Source: JALZKA01 sp963734015
GTDB lineage: Bacteria; Actinomycetota; Thermoleophilia; Solirubrobacterales; 70-9
DNA: 64,000 nt
Assembly (NCBI GenBank): GCA_963734015.1
Contig: CAVTFG010000002.1
Span: 62,001 to 126,000, forward strand
Direction: 5' to 3'
Positions 57,683 through 64,000 of this stretch are shown piece by piece. The translations under genes and the position numbers were made by a program. Position 1 is the stretch's first letter. Every line of letters starts with the position of its first letter. The notes below the pieces were generated by a model that saw only the letters and a list, made by a program, of their open reading frames with translations, did no database searches and was not told the origin of the DNA.

Positions 57683-57895
57683 CGACCCCGCCGGTCGCCG
57701 CGGTGCCGCCGCCGCGCTCCCGGGGAGGTGGTGCCGGCCGCAGGCACCTGACGCTTCGCTCCTTTGGCCGTCGTCTTGTTGACCGCAACTGCCAGCTGTC
57801 CGATCCATCGCATCTGGCCGCCCTCGCTTTCCTTGGTACTCGCCGGGCCCCCTTGCCCGACAGCTCCGACCGTAGACCTCCGAACTGCGGCTGTC

Positions 57896-57936
57896 ACCAG
57901 GGAAATCCCTGGTCGGTGCCTGAGCCTCCAGGCTCA
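57896..57936 (+). promoter_or_regulatory. Two consecutive perfect palindromes upstream of the LuxR-type regulator
   Basis: ACCAGGGA-AA-TCCCTGGT (57896-57913) and TGAGCCT-CC-AGGCTCA (57921-57936), then TAGATT (57953-57958) 6 nt before the GTG. The two differ in sequence, so they may bind two regulators. The rest of the 282-bp gap 57683-57964 shows nothing else. Confidence 0.5.
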
Positions 57937-57964
57937 AGTGATCAATGTCACGTAGATTGGAGGG

Positions 57965-60730
57965 GTGCTGCTGGGCCGGGACGCCGAGCTGGCGGAGATA
58001 GCCAATCTGCTGCACCGCGCCAGGGAGGGCGACGGCGGGGCGCTGCTGATCGTCGGCGAGCCCGGAATCGGCAAGACGGCGCTGCTCACCGCCGCGCGGG
58101 AGCGCTCAGCGGAGATGCTGGCGATCCACACGTCCGGCTTCGAGTCCGAGGCCGACCTGCCGTTCGCGGCGCTCGCCGGGCTTGCCGCTCCGCTCCTGGA
58201 CCGGCTCGATCGGCTTCCCCCGCCCCAGGCTCACGCGCTGGAGGTGGCCCTGGCGATGGCGCAGCCGCGAACCGGTGGCGACCGCCTGGCGGTGTTCGCG
58301 GGGTTCGCCGGGCTGGTTGCGCTGGGCGCCGCCGAGCAACCGATGCTGCTGACGATCGACGACGCGCAGTGGCTCGACACGCCCTCGGCGGAATGTCTCG
58401 CGTATCTCGCCAGGCGGCTCGACGGCTCGTCAATCGGCCTGATCGCCACGGCTCGCGAGGGGACCGGGCAAACCGTGCTGGGGGAGGCCTTGGGGGGTCG
58501 CCTGCCGCTCAGAGGCCTCGACCGCGACGACGCTCGCGCCGTGATCCGCGCAGCGGCCGGGGACCTTGCGCCGGAGACGGAGGAGGCACTGCTCGATGCC
58601 GCGCTCGGCAATCCCCTCGCGCTCCGCGAGCTCCCCGGCTCGCTCAGCGAGAAGCAGCGCCGGGGAGAGGCGATCGTGGAGCCCGCACCCGAGCCGGGCA
58701 CCACGTTGTGGCGGGCGCTTGAGGCCCGGATCACAGGGCTCGCGCCGTCGGCACAGGCGGCGGCCCTGGTTGTGGCCGCCTCGGTTGACGGTGCCACGAC
58801 GGCGATACATGCTGCGTGCGACGAGCTCGGCGTGGATGGCGACGGGCTCGAGCAGTGCGAGCGGGCGGGGATCCTCGTGCTCTCGCCCGATCGCGCAACC
58901 TTCACGCACCCGTTGCTCCGCGGCATCGCGCTCGAGCTGCCGCCCGCGTCCGAACGCCGCCGGGCGCATGCGGCGCTCGCCCGCCACAGCGAGCCGGACG
59001 CTGCGGCCTGGCATCTCGCTGCTGCCGCGATCGAGCCGGATGAGGCCGTGGCGGACGCCCTCGAGCAGGCCGCCTACCGGGCAGCGAGCCGTGGTGCCCA
59101 TGGTGCCGCCGCGGACGCACTCGAACGGGCGGCGGCGGCGAGCACCGAGCCCGACGCACGGGCGCGACGGTTGCTCACCGCCGCCCTGGCGGCCGGGCTG
59201 GGCGGGGCCTATCCGCGGGCGGCGACGATGCTGGAGCCGGTCGGGACCGTCGAGGACCCGGTGATGAGAGCGCGCATCCGCCACCTGCTGGCGATGCTGA
59301 CGCTTGCCGGCGCGGTCCGTGATCCGAACGAGAACCGCTCCCTCCTTCTCGCCGGAGCAGCGGAGGTCGAGGCCCACGACCGCCTGCTGGCCGCCACGAT
59401 GCTCGCCGACGCGGGGGTCTCCGCCGTCGTCGCCGGTCGGTGCGACGCGGCGCTCGAGGCGGCTGCCGGCGCCCGCGCGGTGCTCCCGCGGGATGCGACC
59501 GATCCGGTCCGATGTCAGGTGCATTCGATTCACGGAATGGCGCTCACCATCCGGGGGCGGGCGCGCGAGGGCAGCCATGAGCTCGAGCTGGCGGCGGGCC
59601 TGCTCGACAGCGTCGACCCCGTCTCACCCGGCGCGCAATCGATCTCCCTCGCGCTGCACGGGCGGCTGGCAACGGGCTATGAGCGCTCGCTTCGCGACGG
59701 CATGGTGGCCCTGATCGGCCGGGGGCGGGAGGCAGGCACCGTCGGCATGCTGCCCTACTACCTGCTGGTGGCGGCTGACGCCGCCTTTCGCCTCGGCCAC
59801 TGGGAGCGCGCGGCGGCCGAGGCCGACGAGGCCGTCGTGATCGCCGAGGACTCGGGCTCGCTCGGGCCGCTCTCGTTCGCCCTCGCGGTGCGCGGGCGAC
59901 ACGGCGCCGCGCGCGGCGACGAGGCGGAGGCGCGAGCCGACCTCACGCGGGCGGCGGGCATGGCCCGTGAGCGCGGGATCGGTGGGACTGCCGTCTGGGC
60001 GCAGGGGGCGCTCGGGTTTCTCGAGCTCTCTGCCGGGCAGGTTCGCGCGGCGATCGCGGCCCTCGAAGACGCGAGGGGGATGGCGATCGAGGCGGCACTC
60101 GAGGACCATCTGTTGATCCCGTGGGCGGCCGACCTGGTCGAGGCCTATGCGCGAGCCGGCATGGGCGAGGCTGCGAGCCGTGGTGCCGAGATGCTGTCGG
60201 CGAGCGCCGAGGGCAACGGGACGGCGTTGGCGCTGGCGGTGAGCGAGCGTTGCCTCGGCCTGGCCTACTCGGAAGAGGAGCGGTTCGAGGCTGCGCTGGA
60301 GGCGCACGCTGATGCCTCGCAGCCGTTCGAGCATGGCCGCACCCTGCTCGCGTACGGGTTGTGGCTGCACCGCTCGCGCCGCCGGCTGGACGCGCGGGAG
60401 CGCCTGGGCGCCGCCCTCGAGATCTTCGAGCGATTGGGAGCGCGCCCCTGGGCGGAGCTCGCACGAGCCGAGCTGCGCGCCGCCGGCGCAACGGGCCGCG
60501 AATCGGACCCCGCGTCGGATGACCTGACTTCGCAAGAGGTGCGGATCGCCCACGCCGTCGCGTCCGGCGCCACCAACAAGGAGGTCGCCGCCGAGCTCTT
60601 CCTGAGCCCCAAGACCATCGAGTTCCACCTCAGCAGCATCTACCGGAAGCTGGGAATCCGCTCGCGCACGGAACTGGCGGGGTTGGTCGCCGAGGGCGTC
60701 CACTCGGCGACTGGTGATTTCCCGCGGTGA
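57965..60730 (+). CDS. LuxR-family ATP-dependent transcriptional regulator (LAL/MalT-like)
   Basis: 921 residues from GTG 57965. N-terminal AAA/STAND ATPase: Walker A IVGEPGIGKTALL (~27-40), Walker B MLLTIDDAQWLD (~128-140). Middle: ~500 residues of TPR-like helical repeats. C-terminal HTH LTSQEVRIAHAVASGATNKEVAAELFLSPKTIEFHLSSIYRKLGI (~855-905). Large ATP-dependent activators of this kind sense a ligand and switch on nearby or distant genes. No target is evident beside it. A GGAGGG directly before the GTG is too close to serve; the mRNA is probably leaderless. Confidence 0.9.
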   Translation: MLLGRDAELAEIANLLHRAREGDGGALLIVGEPGIGKTALLTAARERSAEMLAIHTSGFESEADLPFAALAGLAAPLLDRLDRLPPPQAHALEVALAMAQPRTGGDRLAVFAGFAGLVALGAAEQPMLLTIDDAQWLDTPSAECLAYLARRLDGSSIGLIATAREGTGQTVLGEALGGRLPLRGLDRDDARAVIRAAAGDLAPETEEALLDAALGNPLALRELPGSLSEKQRRGEAIVEPAPEPGTTLWRALEARITGLAPSAQAAALVVAASVDGATTAIHAACDELGVDGDGLEQCERAGILVLSPDRATFTHPLLRGIALELPPASERRRAHAALARHSEPDAAAWHLAAAAIEPDEAVADALEQAAYRAASRGAHGAAADALERAAAASTEPDARARRLLTAALAAGLGGAYPRAATMLEPVGTVEDPVMRARIRHLLAMLTLAGAVRDPNENRSLLLAGAAEVEAHDRLLAATMLADAGVSAVVAGRCDAALEAAAGARAVLPRDATDPVRCQVHSIHGMALTIRGRAREGSHELELAAGLLDSVDPVSPGAQSISLALHGRLATGYERSLRDGMVALIGRGREAGTVGMLPYYLLVAADAAFRLGHWERAAAEADEAVVIAEDSGSLGPLSFALAVRGRHGAARGDEAEARADLTRAAGMARERGIGGTAVWAQGALGFLELSAGQVRAAIAALEDARGMAIEAALEDHLLIPWAADLVEAYARAGMGEAASRGAEMLSASAEGNGTALALAVSERCLGLAYSEEERFEAALEAHADASQPFEHGRTLLAYGLWLHRSRRRLDARERLGAALEIFERLGARPWAELARAELRAAGATGRESDPASDDLTSQEVRIAHAVASGATNKEVAAELFLSPKTIEFHLSSIYRKLGIRSRTELAGLVAEGVHSATGDFPR

Positions 60731-60747
60731 CGCGCCGTCGCGGCGCG
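60731..60747. terminator. Hairpin between convergent LuxR-type gene and pntB
   Basis: CGCGCCG-TCG-CGGCGCG starts right after the stop codon; perfect 7-bp stem, no T-run. Confidence 0.5.
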
Positions 60748-60778
60748 CGTAGCGTCCGGCCGGCAACCGAACGAGGTT

Positions 60779-62179
60779 CTAGAGGTTCCCGATCTCGCTC
60801 GCGATGTCGCCGGCCGCCTGCTTGGCGTCGGCGAACAGCATGTCCGTGTTGTCGAGGTAGAACAGGTCGTTGTCGATGCCGGCGAAGCCGGGGCTCATCG
60901 AGCGCTTGATGACGATCACCTGCCGCGCCTCGTGGACCTCGATGATCGGCATGCCGGCGATCGGCGAGTCGGGGTCGTTCTTCGCGGCCGGGTTGGTGAC
61001 GTCGTTGGCCCCGATCACGACCGCGACGTCGGTGCGCGGCAGCTCCGGGTTGATGTCCTCCATCTCACGGAGCTTCTCGTAAGGCACGTCGGCCTCCGCG
61101 AGCAGGACGTTCATGTGCCCGGGCATCCGCCCCGCGACCGGATGGATCGCGTAGTTGACGCCCACGCCCCGCTTCTCGAGCTCGTCGGCCATCTCCTTGA
61201 CGGCGTGCTGTGCCTGCGCGACCGCGAGGCCGTAGCCGGGGACGATCACGACCGAGTCGGCGTAGGCCAGCTTGATCGCGGCGTCCTGGGCGCCGATCGA
61301 GGTGTGCGGGCGCTCCTCGCCGGTGCCCGCCCCCGCCGCCGGCGCACCGCCGAACCCGGCGAACAGGATGTTCGCGACCGACCGGTTCATCGCCGTCGCC
61401 ATCTCCAGGGTGAGGATCGTTCCCGAGGAGCCCACCAGCGTTCCCGCCACGATCAGCGCCACGTTGTCGAGCGCGAAGCCCGCCGCCGCCGCGGAGAGCC
61501 CGGTGAAAGCGTTCAGGAGCGAGATCACGACCGGCATGTCGGCGCCGCCGATCGGCAGCACCACCAGGTTGCCGAGGATCGCCGCGCCAACCAGGACCGC
61601 GATGAAGAGCCCCTCCGGCGGGTCGTCGGAGGAAGCCAGGATCACGCACGCGACGATCAGGCCGAGCAGCAGCAGCGCGTTGATCACCTGCTGGCCCGGC
61701 ACCGCGAGCGGCTTGGTCGGGATCAGGTCCTGCAGCTTCGCGAAGGCGATGTTCGAGCCCCAGAACGAGACCGAGCCGATCACGGCCGCGAACAGGACCG
61801 GGATGAACTCGTCGAGCGGGAAGTCGACCGGCGCGTGGCGGAACTCCGACCAGGCGATCAGCGCGACCGCGCCGCCGCCGACGCCGTTGTAGAGCGCCAC
61901 CATCTGGGGCATCTGGGTCATCTGGACGCGAAGCGAGGCGACCACGCCAACGGCGGTGCCAACCGCGAGCCCCGAGATGATCACGCCCCAGTTGCCGATC
62001 CCGTCGAGCAGCAGCGTGGTCGCGACCGCGATCGCCATCCCGCCGGCAGCGATCAGGTTGCCCGTCTTGGCGGTCGTCGGGTGCGTGCCCTGCATCAGCC
62101 CGAGGATGAAGAGCGAGAACGAGACGATGTAGAGGATCGTCGAGAGGTCGCCTCCCGGCTCGAGCGCGGCCGGGATCAA
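60779..62179 (-). CDS. pntB: NAD(P) transhydrogenase subunit beta
   Basis: 466 residues from TTG 62179 (TTGA overlap with the previous stop). About nine membrane helices, then the NADP-binding domain III (VVIVPGYGLAVAQAQHAV, IHPVAGRMPGHMNVLLAEADVPYE, VVIGANDVTNPAA). It couples hydride transfer from NADH to NADP+ to inward proton flow at the membrane. Operon order pntAA-AB-B. Confidence 0.95.
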   Translation of the reverse strand: MIPAALEPGGDLSTILYIVSFSLFILGLMQGTHPTTAKTGNLIAAGGMAIAVATTLLLDGIGNWGVIISGLAVGTAVGVVASLRVQMTQMPQMVALYNGVGGGAVALIAWSEFRHAPVDFPLDEFIPVLFAAVIGSVSFWGSNIAFAKLQDLIPTKPLAVPGQQVINALLLLGLIVACVILASSDDPPEGLFIAVLVGAAILGNLVVLPIGGADMPVVISLLNAFTGLSAAAAGFALDNVALIVAGTLVGSSGTILTLEMATAMNRSVANILFAGFGGAPAAGAGTGEERPHTSIGAQDAAIKLAYADSVVIVPGYGLAVAQAQHAVKEMADELEKRGVGVNYAIHPVAGRMPGHMNVLLAEADVPYEKLREMEDINPELPRTDVAVVIGANDVTNPAAKNDPDSPIAGMPIIEVHEARQVIVIKRSMSPGFAGIDNDLFYLDNTDMLFADAKQAAGDIASEIGNL

Positions 62180-62472
62180 GATTCATCCTCCTTGCGGGGC
62201 TTGCGGACGAACATGCCGAGCATCCGGTCGGTGACCAGGAAGCCGCCGACGATGTTGATCGTGCCGAACGCGATCGCGATGAAGGCGATCGTCAGCTCGA
62301 GCGCGCCGTCGGCGAAGCCCGCGACGATCAGGCCGCCGAGCATCACGATCCCGTGGATCGCGTTGGTCTGGCTCATCAGGGGCGTGTGCAGGGTGGTCGG
62401 CACCTTCGAGATCACCGCGAACCCGACGAAGGCGGCCAGGACGAAGATCGTGAGCTCGGTGACGAGGTCCAT
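62176..62472 (-). CDS. pntAB: NAD(P) transhydrogenase subunit alpha, membrane part
   Basis: 98 residues. About three membrane helices (LTIFVLAAFVGFAVISKVPT, GIVMLGGLIVAGF, AFIAIAFGTINIVGGFLVTDRM). The separate membrane alpha-2 subunit is usual in actinobacteria and Rhodospirillum. ATG overlaps the stop of the upstream gene (TGATG). Confidence 0.92.
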   Translation of the reverse strand: MDLVTELTIFVLAAFVGFAVISKVPTTLHTPLMSQTNAIHGIVMLGGLIVAGFADGALELTIAFIAIAFGTINIVGGFLVTDRMLGMFVRKPRKEDES

Positions 62473-63597
62473 CAGGCGCCTCCGCCTGCTCCGGCCGCCC
62501 GCTCGTTGCGGATCTGGCCCTCGTGCGTCAGGCACGCCCCGGCGACGACCTCGTCCTCGAAGTCCAGGCTGAGCTCGCCTTCCTCGGTGATCAAGAGGCC
62601 GAGCAGGTTCTCGACGTTCTTCGCGTAGAGCTGCGACGCGTGCGCAGCCATGTCGCTGGCGAGGTTGGCGGGCGCGATCACCTTGACGCCGTTCTCGGAG
62701 ACCACCGTGGAGCGCGGCTCGGTGAGCTCGCAGTTGCCGCCGCTGTCGCCGGCCAGGTCGATGATCACGGACCCGGGCGCCATGTTGGCGACGGCCTGCC
62801 TGGTGAGGAGGATCGGCGCCGCGTCGGCCCGGGATCAGCGCGGTCGTGATGATGACGTCCTGCCTCCCGGCGTTCTCGGCCAGGGCCTCCCGGACCTGCT
62901 CGTTCTCCTCCTCGGTCAGTGGCCGCGCGTAGCCGCCCTCGTCCTCGGCGTCGGGGATGAAGTCCAGCTCCAGCGGACGACCGCCGAGCGACGCGATCTG
63001 CTCCCAGGCGGCGCGACGGATGTCGAATCCGAAGACCACGGCGCCCAGGCGCTTGGCCGTCGCGATCGCCTGGAGCCCGGCGACGCCGGCGCCCAGCACC
63101 ATGACCTTCGCCGGGGCGACCGTGCCCGCGGCGGTGGTCATCATCGGGAAGAAGCGGCCGGCCTCGCGAGCGGCGAGGAGCGTGGCGGCATAGCCCGCGA
63201 CGTTCGCCTGCGACGAGAGGGCGTCCATCGCCTGTGCCCGCGTGATCCGCGGGATCGCCTCCATCGCGAAGCTCGTGATCCCGCGTGACGCCAGAGCCTT
63301 GTTCGTCTCGGCCGAGGTGAGCGGCGCGAGGTGGCCGACGAGGACTTGCCCGGACGCGAGCCTGCCGATCTCATCCGTGGTGGGAACGGCGACGCGCACC
63401 ACCACCTCCGCGCCCCAGGGATCGCCGATCTCGGCGCCCGCCTCCTCGTACTCGGAGTCGGGATGCCCCGCCTCGGCGCCCGCGCCGGTTTCGACGACCA
63501 CGTCGAGATTCTTCGCGGTCAACGACGTGACGACATCGGGGATCAGGGCGACGCGGCGCTCGCCCTCGGCGGTCTCTTTGGGGACACCGATCTTCAA
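62472..63597 (-). pseudogene. pntAA: NAD(P) transhydrogenase subunit alpha, NAD-binding part, frameshifted
   Basis: From TTG 63597 the frame reads MKIGVPKETAEGERRVALIP...AKVMVLGAGVAGLQAIATAKRLGAVV...TTALIPGR and then loses sense. Beyond ~62825 the conserved continuation (APILLTRQAVANMAPGSVII, GGNCELTEP) is in another frame, ending at 62472. One extra base at about 62820-62826 accounts for it. Restored length is ~374 residues, normal for the NAD-binding domain I. As the downstream pnt genes are intact and coupled, a sequence error is at least as likely as true loss. Confidence 0.85.
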
Positions 63598-63785
63598 GGA
63601 AGGTCCTCTCGCTCTCGCGATTCGGTCACGAGCGCCGCGGGAGACTATCCAAACCGGCCAGGCGCGAATCGGTGACGAAGATCACAACACCCCGATCGGG
63701 GGGTGGTACGGTCGGCGCCGCGGCGGCCGAGGGCTGCCGGGTCCAACTATGCGGGAGGAGATGTCTGTGAAGGGGAAGGACATTC

Positions 63786-64000
63786 ATGGCGATCGCGGCG
63801 CTGGCCGCGGCCGTGGGACTGGTCGTGACCGGTGCGGCGAGCGCCGGTGGCGGCGGAGCCGACACGAAGGTCACGATCAAGGCCCCGGGCGGCGACGTTT
63901 TCGGCAAGGTCAAGAGCTCGAAGCCGAACAAGTGCGCCAACGGGCGCAAGGTCAAGGTGTACCGCCAGAAGGGCGGCGCTCAGGGCGGCGGCGACGACAT
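63786..64000 (+). CDS. Secreted protein, cut by the right edge
   Basis: First ~71 residues only. Signal-peptide-like AALAAAVGLVVTGAASAGG, then TKVTIKAPGGDVFGKVKSSKPNKCANGRKVKVYRQKGG, a beta-sandwich-like exported domain of unknown function. The ATG at 63786 lacks the usual basic leader. GTG 63767, well spaced behind GGGAGGAG, would supply one (VKGKDI) if a base between them were extra, so the start is uncertain. Confidence 0.5.
   Translation, partial: MAIAALAAAVGLVVTGAASAGGGGADTKVTIKAPGGDVFGKVKSSKPNKCANGRKVKVYRQKGGAQGGGDD

Noticed and set aside
57959..57964. GGAGGG as a ribosome-binding site for the LuxR-type gene
   Set aside because: Directly abuts the GTG, so spacing is too short; TAGATT upstream better supports a leaderless start.

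Overview
This is a high-GC chromosomal window with about 56 protein genes on both strands, short spacers and no rRNA, tRNA, CRISPR array, phage or insertion sequence that I can recognise. Gene content is actinobacterial: SigA-type sigma factor, EgtB/EgtD ergothioneine enzymes, paired ArsA-like ATPases, F420/LLM and PPOX-type flavoenzymes, DUF4331, and a methylglucose-polysaccharide-type methyltransferase/GH57/GT4 operon. Together with the absence of typical mycobacterial or streptomycete neighbours this suggests a deep-branching actinobacterium such as a member of the Thermoleophilia. The taxon is an inference, not proven.

Layout. 0-5 kb: B12-dependent acyl-CoA mutase in two subunits, a PPOX-like flavoprotein, a HAD phosphatase broken by two frameshifts, and thiolase. 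5-13 kb: leucyl aminopeptidase, SCP2-like, DUF4331 and TPR proteins, a thioesterase operon with an HxlR repressor, and acyl-CoA dehydrogenase. 13-20 kb: MeaB chaperone, then a hexapeptide acyltransferase, a GT4 glycogen-synthase-like enzyme, a GH57 branching enzyme and two SAM methyltransferases, which match the mycobacterial Rv3030-Rv3032 (methylglucose lipopolysaccharide) locus. 20-28 kb: DipZ-like thiol redox protein, adenylate cyclase, Lon-N protein, gamma-glutamyltransferase and two ABC permeases. 28-33 kb: overlapping parA-ftsZ with unusual acidic N-terminal extensions, divergent from two ArsA-like ATPases. 33-46 kb: SDR, a large unknown protein, HxlR regulator, PilT-like ATPase, sigA, YihY, class II FBPase, LLM oxidoreductase, egtB-egtD and SDR. 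46-52.5 kb: a ~2,000-residue secreted multidomain protein with RTX repeats and an exact internal duplication of about 0.9 kb. 52.6-64 kb: SDR/flavin monooxygenase operon with a TetR regulator, a pilin-like/Vps62-like fusion, LapA-like protein, LuxR-type ATPase regulator, proton-translocating transhydrogenase pntAA-AB-B, and a partial secreted protein.

How it fits together. Much of the left part can serve fatty-acid, branched-chain and propionate-type acyl-CoA oxidation: acyl-CoA dehydrogenase, thiolase, acyl-CoA mutase with its MeaB repair GTPase, thioesterase and several SDRs. A separate operon makes or modifies an intracellular alpha-1,4-glucan. Redox balance is served by transhydrogenase, ergothioneine and a DipZ-type membrane thiol protein.

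Genome-wide signals not captured by gene calls: (i) a TANNNT -10 hexamer 6-10 nt before many start codons, implying abundant leaderless mRNAs; (ii) three families of short dispersed repeats, two of them inside reading frames; (iii) five frameshifts all compatible with one extra base, suggesting either sequence errors or decay; (iv) a 73-bp near-perfect palindrome at the start codon of the GT4 gene.
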